This document shows, one piece after another, positions 55,981 to 64,000 of a stretch of DNA of 64,000 nt. The notes beneath the pieces were generated by a model. It was not told the origin of the DNA and searched no databases. It saw nothing but the letters and a program-made list of their open reading frames with translations. The stretch covers positions 1 through 64,000 of the forward strand of contig NZ_CP021356.1 in the NCBI RefSeq assembly GCF_003130705.1, written 5' to 3'. The position numbers and the translations under genes are program-made. Position 1 is the stretch's first letter. Every line of letters starts with the position of its first letter. Origin of the DNA: Rhodococcus oxybenzonivorans. Lineage in GTDB: Bacteria > Actinomycetota > Actinomycetes > Mycobacteriales > Mycobacteriaceae.

Positions 55981-58806
55981 TCACCGAGTCGGGACCGAGC
56001 CGGGTCGTTGGGCAAGGTAGCGCTCGAGGAGTTTCTTCACCACGGGCCCCGCCGTCGCCGACCCGAAACCACCGCCACGCACTAACACGGAAACGACGAT
56101 TTCGGGATCATCCAAAGGCGCCACCGCGGAAAACCAGGCATTGAGACCTTCCCCAGGCGCCGACGGATCCTCCGCCGTGCCGGTCTTGGCTCCGGCCGGT
56201 ACAGGCAGGTCCGCGAGCTGCCCGGCCGTGCCGGCCGCGGCCGAGGCCCGCATCCCCGCCCGCACCGGGTCGAGCCGGTCCGCGAACGGCAACGGCAAAG
56301 GCGGTGCTGGGGGAATCTGCATGGCCTCCCCCGACCCGTATTCCGCCGCGAGTTGCGGTGTGACCATCGCACCTGTGGCGATACCCGACGTCCAGCGCGC
56401 CACCTGGACCGGGGTCGCGCTGACAGTGCCTTGCCCGATGCCCATCAGCAGCGTCGACCCTGGATACCAGGTCGCCCCGATGCTTCCGACGTTCTCCGGG
56501 GTGCCGAGGAAGCCCTCGGCCTCGCCTGGAAGGTCGATCCCCGAGGGTCGGCCGACACCGAGTTGGTCGGCAACCGCGGCGATCTTCGCAGGGCCGAGGA
56601 GTTCACCGAGCTTGTAGAAGTAGACGTTGTCCGACCACTGGATCGCCTGCACCAGATTGCTCGGTCCCATCGGTTGCCAGTTCCGGAAGGTCTGCCCGCC
56701 ATAGATGTAGGCGGCGCCGGTTTCGATCACCTCCTCCGGCGCCAGCACCTGAGACACGGCGTTCGCTGCCGCGACAACGATCTTGAAGGTCGAGCCCGGC
56801 GGCACCGCTGTCTGAGTGACGTGGTTGAGCATCGCGCCCGGTGCCCGCGCCTGGGCGGCGAGGGCTACCACGTCAGCTGGCGGACCATAGACATTGGTGT
56901 CGAATCCGGGCACGCTGGCCAGGGTCAACACCGCCCCCGTGCGCGCGTCCATCACGATCGCAGCGCCCAGGTCACCGCCGCTGGTGCGCACAGCCTCGGT
57001 CAGCGCATCGGTCGCGAGTTGCTGCAACCCCAGGTCGAGGTACAACCGCAGGTCATAACCGCGGACCGGGTCGACCCGCCCGCCGGTGGCCACCGGACGC
57101 CCGGACGGGTTCACATACATACACTGCTCACCATCGATGCCCCGAAGCAGCGCATCGTACTGCCGTTCGAGTCCTGCCTTACCGACTCGTGAACCGAGCG
57201 CGAGCTGCGGCCAGCGCTCCATATCATCCTGGTCGGCAACCGTGACGTGGCCCAGCACAGGGCCGAGCAGCGCCCCCTGCGGGTAATACCGCTTGCCGGA
57301 CGGAGCAACGAGTACCCCCGGGAGTCGGGCATCGACGATCCGCCGAGCCCGCTCGGGCGAGACCCTACCGACCACGACCTGCAGTTCCTCGCCCCGGCTA
57401 CCTAGGGTCTCGGTCAGTTGGTCGGCAGTGACGCCGAGCAGCGCAGCGAGTTCGCGGCGGGCAGCCGCGTCGTTGTCGTCGAACATCAGGTAAACCACCG
57501 ACACGGTGTACTCGACGACATTGATCGCGAGCGGCACGCCGTTGCGGTCGAGGATCTGACCACGCTCGGCGGGCAGGCGAACGCAGCGCATCATCTGCGC
57601 GTCGCTCACCGCACGCAACTGCGCACCCCGATCGTTTTGCAGCTGCCAGGCAAACAGCGACATCACGACCAGGGACGCCGTCACGGTGACCGAGCCCGCC
57701 GTCACCCCCCTCGGTTTGCGGCGGCGCCTGGGCGGTGGAGCCCACAGCGGGCGCTCGACACCATCTCGGCGCACCGCGAGCACCAACCCGATACCGACGA
57801 ATCCGACGATGGCCGCCGTGCCCCCGTAACTGAACAGTGGGATCGGCATCCCGGTCTGCGGCAGCAGCGACAGGCTCGCACCGATCGCAACCACAGCCTG
57901 AATTCCGAACAACCCGCCGACACCTACCGCCATCAGGGCAGCCTCCCGGGTCCTCGCAACGCGGGCGGCCAGTGCGGCGCGCCACACGATGACCAACGAG
58001 GCCACCACGACTGCCAGGCCCGCGAAGAGACCCCACCCGTACACCACACTCGCGAACGCGAGGTCGTGCTCCGATTCGGGAAGGTACTCGGCCCGCAGGC
58101 CGTACAGCGGGTCGCGCGCCAGTCCCCAGAACCCACCGCTGCCGATCGCAATGTCCGCTTGCAACTTCCCCCACCCCGCCCCGGCGGGGTCGGCACTGCT
58201 GGACAGGAACACGTGGACCCGTTCGAGCTGATAGGGGCGGAGAAAAAGAACCGCAAGGGGCAGGGCGGCGATCCCCAGCGCGAACAACGGGAGCAACGGG
58301 AGCAACGGGACCCGGGCAAGGATCAGCATCAACCCGGCGGTCGCAAGGAGCACCACGGCCGTCGACAGGTCCGGTTGCAGGGCCACGAGCGCAACCGGCA
58401 CGCTCACAACCGACAGGGTCGCCACGAACCGGCCCAGGGTGTACCCACCAGCCAGCATGGTGGCAGGGACCACCACCACACCGAGCTTGACGAATTCGGA
58501 CGGCTGAACGGTGAACAACCCGAAGTCCAGCCAACGTTGAGCGCCTTTGGTCTCGACCCCGACGAGCGGCACCGCCGCCAGCAGCACCGTAGCGACCACG
58601 AGTATCGCCAAGCCGAAACGTCGGAGGTCACCGAGCCGCACGCGAGATACCACCCACATCGACCCCACGCCGGCGGCGGCGAAGAGAACCTGACGAACGG
58701 CAGACGCGGTCATGCCGATCGACATCAGATTGAGCAACCCGAGAACGACGAGGGCCACCGCCGCCGTCACGATCCACGGGTCGGAGTCGCGCTTTCCTCT
58801 GAGCAT
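55981..58806 (-). CDS. SEDS glycosyltransferase-class B PBP fusion (RodA/FtsW + PBP2-like, 941 aa)
   Basis: One chain combines both halves of a peptidoglycan synthase. Residues 1 to about 365 are a SEDS protein (ten TM; YLPESEHDLAFASVVYGWG with the putative catalytic Asp248; GMPIPLFSYGGTA). After one more anchor (about 385) comes a class B PBP with dimer region AERGQILDRNGVPLA and the transpeptidase triad S672TFK, S725DN and K874TG. All motifs are intact. SEDS and PBP are normally separate gene products that work as a complex. It stands alone in a copper island; the start is ATG 58806 after GGGGGA. Confidence 0.92.
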   Translation of the reverse strand: MLRGKRDSDPWIVTAAVALVVLGLLNLMSIGMTASAVRQVLFAAAGVGSMWVVSRVRLGDLRRFGLAILVVATVLLAAVPLVGVETKGAQRWLDFGLFTVQPSEFVKLGVVVVPATMLAGGYTLGRFVATLSVVSVPVALVALQPDLSTAVVLLATAGLMLILARVPLLPLLPLFALGIAALPLAVLFLRPYQLERVHVFLSSSADPAGAGWGKLQADIAIGSGGFWGLARDPLYGLRAEYLPESEHDLAFASVVYGWGLFAGLAVVVASLVIVWRAALAARVARTREAALMAVGVGGLFGIQAVVAIGASLSLLPQTGMPIPLFSYGGTAAIVGFVGIGLVLAVRRDGVERPLWAPPPRRRRKPRGVTAGSVTVTASLVVMSLFAWQLQNDRGAQLRAVSDAQMMRCVRLPAERGQILDRNGVPLAINVVEYTVSVVYLMFDDNDAAARRELAALLGVTADQLTETLGSRGEELQVVVGRVSPERARRIVDARLPGVLVAPSGKRYYPQGALLGPVLGHVTVADQDDMERWPQLALGSRVGKAGLERQYDALLRGIDGEQCMYVNPSGRPVATGGRVDPVRGYDLRLYLDLGLQQLATDALTEAVRTSGGDLGAAIVMDARTGAVLTLASVPGFDTNVYGPPADVVALAAQARAPGAMLNHVTQTAVPPGSTFKIVVAAANAVSQVLAPEEVIETGAAYIYGGQTFRNWQPMGPSNLVQAIQWSDNVYFYKLGELLGPAKIAAVADQLGVGRPSGIDLPGEAEGFLGTPENVGSIGATWYPGSTLLMGIGQGTVSATPVQVARWTSGIATGAMVTPQLAAEYGSGEAMQIPPAPPLPLPFADRLDPVRAGMRASAAAGTAGQLADLPVPAGAKTGTAEDPSAPGEGLNAWFSAVAPLDDPEIVVSVLVRGGGFGSATAGPVVKKLLERYLAQRPGSVPTR

Positions 58807-59763
58807 GTGTCCCCCGTCCCTGACACCTCAGCAAGTTGCGTCTCGGCGGGCACCGACAACGGTTTCCACAGAGTTGTCACCGGAGCCGGCATAACGGCGC
58901 CGACAGCAAGCGTGCTGCCGTGTCGCGCCGGCGCGGCATCGTCCCCGATGGCGGACCAGGCGGTGCCTCAGTTCGTGCTGATGGATCTCATTCGTGCCGG
59001 ACAGCGCAGCGGGTGTCCGCATCACAACCAACGGCAATGCATCCGGGAACCACGAAATCGCCGCCACGCGAGTCATCACAGATTCGTTCGAGCGATTCGA
59101 ATCTCGGCTCCACCTGCTCGTTTCTCCTCAGGTGGCGCCCTGCCACTGTTTCGAGCACCGCACCTTTGCCAGCCACACGAGTTGCGCCTACCGGAACGGC
59201 AGCGACGGACCCGGAGTCGGGCTGCCTCGCGTTCGAAACGAACTATCCCTGAATGCATTCCATTCAACAACGATCAGTTTTCCGGGAATAACCATTCCAC
59301 AACTCATCCCAAGATGTCCGGTGGCCGACACATCGGCCGGTTACCCACGGAGCCACGCACGAAACGCATTGCAGGTTCGCGCGGGTCTCACCTACTTTCT
59401 CGTCACGGCCACGAGCGTCACCCCGGAATGCGTCGTCACCCGCCGCCGGACACATGTTCTTGCAGATGCCGCATCTCCGGCAGATGCGGTACTCGTTGTC
59501 ATGAGCAACACGAGGGCAGCAGCGGCGCAGACTATCAGCGCGATGAGTCCCACACCCGCCGAGAAACTGCACACAATTGGGCGTGAAGGGACGTCGGAGA
59601 AGGTGAAAGGCCTCACCACAAGAAATGATCGGTTCGGTTGGGTCGCCCCGCAGGAATTGGTAGAGCACGCGCGTACACCAGTCCGCTCGAGCGGGGTAGC
59701 GCGTCAGCATGAATCCGGCGAGGGGTGCAAGGCCACCGCCCGGCGGTCATCAGCGTTGTAGGG
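58807..59763. other. Poorly coding stretch
   Basis: Many short frames on both strands, none with a firm domain. A 75-aa minus-strand frame (59,392-59,619) contains one hydrophobic segment (GVGLIALIVCAAAALVLLM) but no ribosome site. The region looks like decayed or intergenic DNA. Confidence 0.35.
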
Positions 59764-59856
59764 TCAGTGCGTTAGCCACGCCATGGCCGTGGGAGCGACC
59801 ACTGCGCTCAAACCGAGTACCAACGCACCTGCGGATACAAGCATCCTGCCTTTCAT
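59764..59856 (-). CDS. 30-aa single-TM peptide
   Basis: A clear ribosome site (GGGGAGG, 5 nt before ATG 59856) drives a peptide that is one membrane segment or signal-like helix: MKGRMLVSAGALVLGLSAVV, then APTAMAWLTH. No mature domain follows. It could be a small membrane protein, a toxin-like peptide or the remnant of a secreted protein. Confidence 0.4.
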   Translation of the reverse strand: MKGRMLVSAGALVLGLSAVVAPTAMAWLTH

Positions 59857-60329
59857 AGGGGCCTCCCCTGCGAAAAGTATGAACGGTATGTTTATTGGGA
59901 TCTCGCTGCACAGTGGTACGAGGAGATCCCGCGGGGCTTGGTGTGGTGCAAACTTTTTGTCCACGCTGGATGTTCGGCGGGCTCTCTTTGCTGCGCCGCG
60001 TCTGGAGTACACCGCCGCGCTGCGAAAGAATCGTCGGGTCGGAGCTGCCGATTTTCGTCCATCATCCGTACACGATGATGGTCATGATCGCGTCCTCGGT
60101 CATGGCGGGTTCCCCGACTCGCCGGGCGCGGCGAACATGGGCATCGTCGAGTACGCCGCGGCACACGTGAGACCGAGACCATTCCGACAAATGATGCCTC
60201 ACGAAGAGGCACGAGCAGGAACAGCTCGCGAGACCACACATTTTCTTGCCCACCGGTGTCGACACCGAGCGGCACGCCATCGCCGAGGGCGCTGAGGACA
60301 ATCAGGTCGGCGCGGCGCTGGATCGGACC
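59857..60329. other. Poorly coding stretch before the GNAT remnant
   Basis: Overlapping open frames on both strands; translations are Arg/His-rich and show no family. Probably decayed DNA. Confidence 0.35.
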
Positions 60330-60570
60330 CGACCCACATCCCAGCACACCTCGAACTCGGCATGGCCGTACGACCTGTACGTGCATCCGGAAGCCAGACG
60401 GAAGGGATATGGGACCGCGATAACGCGAGCGATCAAACCGGTCGCCGGGGAGCGGTGCACATCGGTCTCGACGTGGAAGGTGCGAATACTGCCGCTGCCG
60501 CCACCAGCCTGCCGCCCCTGGATACAGCAATATCGACACCGCATGCCGGCATGTCACTCGACGTCGACCG
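60330..60570 (+). pseudogene. Remnant of a GNAT acetyltransferase
   Basis: One frame reads WPYDLYVHPEARRKGYGTAI, the acetyl-CoA-binding segment of GNAT enzymes. The expected continuation appears in a second frame ([17 protein letters not shown]) and a third (GYSNIDTA). At least two frameshifts and a missing N-terminus make it non-functional. Confidence 0.55.
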
Positions 60571-60741
60571 CACCCGAAATCAAGTGACGGATTGCACGTC
60601 AATGGCCCTTGTCGGACGGGTGGTAGAAGGGTGTGTCCCACGGCGCGAACACCGCAGAGCGCCCGCGTCCGAGTCACCGGAAGACCCAGGCTGGAACTCG
60701 CGGGTAGCCGACTCGTACGACAAGGCGTCATACTTCACTCT

Positions 60742-61353
60742 GTGACGAGCGCAGTAGGGACTTCAGCATCTGCAATCACCCAACGCGTGCACTCGCTGAA
60801 CCGGCCCAACATGGTCAGCGTTGGCACCATCGTGTGGTTGTCAAGTGAGCTCATGTTCTTCGCAGGGCTCTTCGCCATGTACTTCGTGGCGCGAGCGCAG
60901 GCGAACGGGAACTGGCCGCCGGAGCCGACCGAGCTGAACCTGTTCCTCGCCGTACCGGTGACACTCGTGCTGATCGCCTCGTCGTTCACCTGCCAGATGG
61001 GCGTGTTCGCAGCCGAGCGCGGCGACGTCTTCGGCCTCCGCCGGTGGTACCTGCTGACCTTGGCGATGGGCACCTTCTTCGTCCTCGGCCAGGGCTACGA
61101 GTACCTCAGCCTCATCGAGGAGGGCACCACCATCTCGAGCAGCGTGTACGGCTCGGTGTTCTACATGACCACCGGTTTCCACGGTCTCCATGTCATCGGC
61201 GGCCTCATCGCGTTCGTCTTCCTGATCGCCCGCACCAAGGTCAGCAAGTTCACACCTGCACAGGCCACCGCCGCCATCGTCGTCTCGTACTACTGGCACT
61301 TCGTCGACATCGTGTGGATCGCCCTGTTCGCCACGATCTATTTCATCCGTTGA
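60742..61353 (+). CDS. ctaE: Cytochrome c oxidase subunit III (CtaE, 203 aa)
   Basis: Five to seven membrane segments typical of actinobacterial subunit [77 protein letters not shown] and [20 protein letters not shown]. Full length and all conserved Glu/His are present, so it should be functional in an aa3 oxidase. ctaE normally sits with qcrCAB; here no respiratory gene adjoins it, which suggests an accessory copy. GTG 60742 fits the family start and no ribosome site is visible, so it may be leaderless. Confidence 0.93.
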   Translation: MTSAVGTSASAITQRVHSLNRPNMVSVGTIVWLSSELMFFAGLFAMYFVARAQANGNWPPEPTELNLFLAVPVTLVLIASSFTCQMGVFAAERGDVFGLRRWYLLTLAMGTFFVLGQGYEYLSLIEEGTTISSSVYGSVFYMTTGFHGLHVIGGLIAFVFLIARTKVSKFTPAQATAAIVVSYYWHFVDIVWIALFATIYFIR

Positions 61354-61594
61354 TCAGCTGAACGCCCCGGGAGCCACGGCGGATGCGGGCCAGCGGGACG
61401 GATAGGTCACCGACGCTCTCGCCGTCGTGCGCTACCTTCACCCGGACGCGCACCGGACGGATCCGGACTACGAAGGCTGGGTGGTCGACTCTCGCGCGAA
61501 GGCCGCCGGAACCGACATGCAGTAGCGAGGGCACGGCACCACTTCCAAGCGTTGCGGTTGAGTGCCATTGGCCCCGAGCGGATTTCGTACGGTC
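61354..61594. other. Spacer after ctaE
   Basis: No supported gene. It leads into the decayed toxin-antitoxin region. Confidence 0.35.
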
Positions 61595-62160
61595 CTCAGC
61601 GGTCCAAGACACGGTGCTGGGATGCCGCGGCATCGACGATCGCGGGGTGTTCGAGTTCCAGGAGTTCGATGCTGACCACCTCGGGGCGATGCCAACTGGC
61701 CAGCACGGTCCAGCTGGGGACGGTGGTAGGACCACCACTGCACTGCCTGCCACGCTCCTTGCGGTCGGTCTCGGACCAGTTCGGGTAACCCGATCCCTGT
61801 GTCACCGCAAGATTGCGGATCACCGATGTGCGTGGCCCGCAATGACAGGCGCACCAGTTGGGCCGGGTCGTCGAGGTCGAGAACCCCCAGTCGTCCGGCA
61901 GTCGGAAGGTCCCCAGCGCCCGGTGAGAACCAGGTAGCTGCGGGAACCCGAACATCGACTGCTCCCGGTGCGCTAGGTTGCCGAACGTCTCGCCGCACGC
62001 CTCTTCGGCCAACCGTGAGAGATACCCAGGCGTAAAAGTCCGGATGGTCGATGTGGCCACCACGTGGGGGTCGGTGTTCGTAGAGGGGGTGTCCCCCGGC
62101 TGGCCGGGCTTGGCGGAAGGCAGATAGGGAAAGACCCGATATACCAGGACTCAAGCTGCC
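61595..62160 (-). pseudogene. Decayed RES-domain toxin (MbcT-like)
   Basis: Minus-strand fragments in alternating frames line up with a RES protein: GGHIDHPDFYAWVSLT, YLSRLAEEACGETFGNLAHR, LPGSHRALGTFRLPDDW, LDLDDPAQLVRLSLRATHI, QWWSYHRP, TVLASWHRPEVVSIELLELE and VVDAAASQHRVLD. RES toxins degrade NAD+. Repeated frame changes show it is inactive. It follows an equally broken Xre/ParS-type antitoxin, matching the usual order. Confidence 0.5.
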
Positions 62161-62480
62161 CCGCCCCATGTTTCTGCATCGAGCACCTCCAGGACCGACG
62201 CAGGGTCCGGACAACTTAATCACGTCGACCAGGCGTGCCCCGTCGAGATACGCATTCGGGCTCTCCAGGCTGTGCAGTTTCCCCCACCCCAGGCGTGCCC
62301 GGGCGAGGACGTGCTCGAGATCGATCAACCGCGGGCAGCCGCAGGCCCGGGCCGCTCCTTGCCCGACACCCACCTCGATGTCTGCGACCGATTTGCCCCC
62401 ATGATCTCTGCGAGGGCAGCTCCCCCGCACTCGTCCACCAGGTACCGCACCTGCTCCGCCGACAACGGATCATCCGGCGC
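62161..62480 (-). pseudogene. Decayed Xre/MbcA/ParS-type antitoxin
   Basis: One frame gives VRYLVDECGGAALAEIMGAN, then RSQTSRWVSGKERPG (HTH-like). Another gives RLIDLEHVLARARLGWGK and ESPNAYLDGARLVDVIKL, the toxin-binding domain of MbcA-type antitoxins. A frame change near 62,330 separates them. It is a partner of the RES remnant. Confidence 0.55.
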
Positions 62481-62612
62481 TGACCGCCGAGGCGTTCCTG
62501 GGTGTACTGGCGCACGCTCGTCTGATCTTCCCGGAGCGCTCCCGGTCGACCGCTCGCGCGGCTGCGCACCGGGCACACCCTTGCGCCGGGATTCGAGCTC
62601 TTGTTCTGAATG

Positions 62613-62631
62613 TTCGGGTTGGCTAACTTTA
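62613..62631 (+). promoter_or_regulatory. IdeR/MntR-like box at the DtxR-family gene
   Basis: TTCGGGTTGGCTAACTTTA matches the IdeR consensus at 14 of 19 positions and lies 9 nt before ATG 62641, overlapping a -10-like TAACTT. Autoregulation by the gene product is likely. Confidence 0.5.
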
Positions 62632-62640
62632 GGTGTGGCC

Positions 62641-63339
62641 ATGTCTAACTATTCGATGCGTGCCCCCTCGCAGTGTTGCGGATCCCTGCTCACCGAGGCG
62701 GTCGAGGACTATCTCCGCACCCTCTTCTGCCTCTCGGCGCGGGACGAGACGACCTCGGCGTCGGCACTGGCGCGGCGCCTCGATCTGGCGGCCCCGACCG
62801 TGTCCGGGATGCACCGGCGGCTGGCCGGGGCCGGCCTGATCCGGCGACCCGCACCCCATCGGGTCACGCTGACGGCGCACGGCCAGCACCACGCGGTGGA
62901 CGTCGTTCGCCGAAATCGGTTGGCGAAGGTGTTCCTCGCCGAATTCCTGGACCTGTCCTGGGACGAGATCGGCGGCGAGGCGGATGTGCTTGAGCACGCC
63001 ATCAGCCCGCGTCTCGAATCCCGGCTCAGAGCCGCACTCGGCAACCCAACGCATGATCCGTACGGCAACCCGATTCCGTCGGCGACCGGCGAGTACGTCG
63101 AAACGTGGCCGGAGAGCCTCCGGGCTGCGGTCCCCTGCCGAGATTTCACGGTCGAACGGGTCGTGGACCGGGACACCGACGGGCTGCGCCTGCTCGCGGG
63201 CCTGGGCATCTACCCGGGCCGCGTCATCGCCCGCGCCGAAGCCTCCCCGCACGGCGGGCCGGTGTGCGTCGACATCGACGGCCACCCATACGAGCTGGCG
63301 GCCGCAGTCGGCGGCCTCATCTACGGCAGGGCCGCGTGA
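62641..63339 (+). CDS. DtxR/MntR-family metalloregulator (232 aa)
   Basis: A Fe(II)/Mn(II)-dependent repressor. An N-terminal winged HTH (LTEAVEDYLRTLFCLSARDE, ALARRLDLAAPTVSGMHRRL) is followed by a dimerisation/metal domain with LSWDEIGGEADVLEHAIS and HDPYGNPIPS, whose Glu, His and Asp are the usual ligands, and a C-terminal SH3-like domain (LGIYPGRVIARAEAS). ATG 62641 appears to be leaderless. It overlaps the following oxidase gene (TGATG), so it probably controls metal-related genes to its right as well as itself. Confidence 0.88.
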   Translation: MSNYSMRAPSQCCGSLLTEAVEDYLRTLFCLSARDETTSASALARRLDLAAPTVSGMHRRLAGAGLIRRPAPHRVTLTAHGQHHAVDVVRRNRLAKVFLAEFLDLSWDEIGGEADVLEHAISPRLESRLRAALGNPTHDPYGNPIPSATGEYVETWPESLRAAVPCRDFTVERVVDRDTDGLRLLAGLGIYPGRVIARAEASPHGGPVCVDIDGHPYELAAAVGGLIYGRAA

Positions 63340-64000
63340 TGGGCGAATCGCGGCGACAGTTCCTGCTGGGCTCGGCCCTGCTCGGCACCGCCGGCGCGGC
63401 AGCGCTCGGGGTCCGGGGCGTGTCGGCCGCGCCCCTTCCGGCAGGTCCCGAGGAGGCGCACTCCGGCGGCGCGCATGCCGGCGGCCACGGCGGTGGGGTC
63501 AGCGGCCCGACGTTCCGCAAGGGTGCGGTCGTCGACCACGAGGCGAACGGCTTCGATCCCACCGAGATTCTGCGCGACTTCGACTACGGCCGCGTCTCCC
63601 GTCTACCGGACGGGCGGGTACTGCGCGAGTGGGACATCGCCGCCGCCGACGTGGACGTGGAAATCGCGCCGGGTGTCCGGTATCCGGCGTGGACGTTCAA
63701 CGGCCGCATCCCGGGCCCGACGTTGCGCTGCCAGGAAGGGGACCTGCTGCGCGTGACGTTCATCAACGCCTCCATGCACCCACACACGATGCACTTTCAC
63801 AGCATCCACCGCGCCGAAATGGACGGGGTCCCCGACATCGGTCCGGGTGTCATTCCCTCCGGCGGTAGCTTCACCTACGAGTTCGACGCGCAACCGTTCG
63901 GGGTGCACCTGTATCACTGCCATGTCGGCCCGCTGGCCGAGCACATCGCCCGCGGCCTGTACGGAACCTTCATCGTCGATCCACCCCAGCCTCGTCCGCC
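63339..64000 (+). CDS. Tat-exported multicopper oxidase, N-terminal part (cut by window end)
   Basis: ATG 63339 overlaps the DtxR-family stop. Residues 1-30 are a twin-Arg signal (ESRRQFLLGSALLGTAGAAAL). A His/Gly-rich spacer (HSGGAHAGGHGGG) precedes a cupredoxin domain with FNGRIPGPTLRCQEGD, TMHFHSIHRAEMDGVP and HLYHCHVGPLAEHIARGLYG, copper ligands of nitrite-reductase-type two-domain oxidases. At least 220 residues are encoded before the window ends without a stop. In related actinobacteria such proteins can be joined to ZIP transporters, which cannot be tested here. Confidence 0.88.
   Translation, partial: MGESRRQFLLGSALLGTAGAAALGVRGVSAAPLPAGPEEAHSGGAHAGGHGGGVSGPTFRKGAVVDHEANGFDPTEILRDFDYGRVSRLPDGRVLREWDIAAADVDVEIAPGVRYPAWTFNGRIPGPTLRCQEGDLLRVTFINASMHPHTMHFHSIHRAEMDGVPDIGPGVIPSGGSFTYEFDAQPFGVHLYHCHVGPLAEHIARGLYGTFIVDPPQPRP

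Noticed and set aside
59392..59619. A 75-aa minus-strand frame with one hydrophobic segment
   Set aside because: No ribosome site, a GTG-GTG start and a basic, featureless tail; mentioned only as part of the poorly coding stretch.
59892..60731. A 279-residue minus-strand frame
   Set aside because: Low-complexity Arg/Cys-rich product without a ribosome site; it crosses the GNAT remnant on the other strand.
1..64000. CRISPR arrays, tRNA and rRNA genes, replication origin
   Set aside because: No regularly spaced repeats with unique spacers, no cloverleaf or rRNA-like sequence, and no iteron or parAB/repA-type genes were found by reading.

Overview
The window is high-GC DNA with GTG/TTG starts, GTGA/ATGA overlaps and leaderless genes. 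It carries a mycobacteria/rhodococci-type CtaE, CsoR and IdeR/DtxR-like boxes, Tat-exported multicopper oxidases and lipoproteins. The best fit is an accessory region of a Rhodococcus/Gordonia/Nocardia-type actinobacterium. Plasmid or chromosome cannot be decided from the sequence. No rRNA, tRNA or CRISPR array was seen.

Layout. (1) 1-5.1 kb: an accessory border with a run of Trp/Phe-rich micropeptides leading into an HNH endonuclease, an integrase remnant, a secreted M23 peptidase, an alpha/beta-hydrolase without the usual nucleophile, and a double-HTH regulator. (2) 5.3-15.6 kb: a copper block. It has a DHA2 MFS exporter behind a Cys-containing micro-ORF and a CsoR-type box, then copZ, a secreted His-rich protein, copA, a 55-aa ORF and csoR. 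These are followed by a CmtR/ArsR-type regulator divergent from a Cys-rich four-helix copper-storage protein, a DUF305 lipoprotein, a second copZ and a copB-type ATPase. (3) 16,113-26,886: a complete 10,774-bp Tn3-family mercury transposon with 59-bp terminal inverted repeats and a perfect 5-bp target duplication (CACTT). It carries a tyrosine recombinase with a candidate resolution site, an ArsR-regulated transport/redox operon, merA, a frameshifted merR-like gene, merB and tnpA. (4) 27-40.1 kb: an iron block. A six-gene NIS siderophore operon has the gene order of the vibrioferrin operon (ATP-grasp, NIS synthetase, MFS, NIS synthetase, PLP decarboxylase) plus an SbnG-like citrate synthase. 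It is followed by a siderophore-binding lipoprotein and a convergent FecCD-type ABC importer, with IdeR-like boxes in front of the units. (5) 40-62 kb: a second copper and envelope block. It holds a repeat-bearing M23 peptidase, ccdA and M56 remnants, a cysteine-synthase-like enzyme with an MFS partner, a multicopper oxidase, a beta-propeller lipoprotein, a CopC-CopD fusion, His-rich membrane proteins, a second DUF305 lipoprotein, an L,D-transpeptidase, a TVP38-type protein, a SEDS/PBP fusion and a solitary ctaE. (6) 61.5-64 kb: a decayed RES/Xre toxin-antitoxin pair, a DtxR-family regulator and the start of another multicopper oxidase.

How it works together (inference). Cytosolic copper would be sensed by CsoR, chaperoned by CopZ, stored by the Csp-like protein and exported by CopA/CopB. 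Outside the membrane it would be oxidised or bound by the oxidase, DUF305 and CopC proteins, while dedicated wall enzymes may maintain peptidoglycan. Mercury is handled by MerB/MerA and transporters, and iron is scavenged by the siderophore system. The strongest candidates for new biology are the micropeptide/HNH operon, the vibrioferrin-type cluster with its own citrate synthase, the SEDS-PBP fusion in a metal island, and the copper-controlled Cys micro-ORF before an MFS pump.
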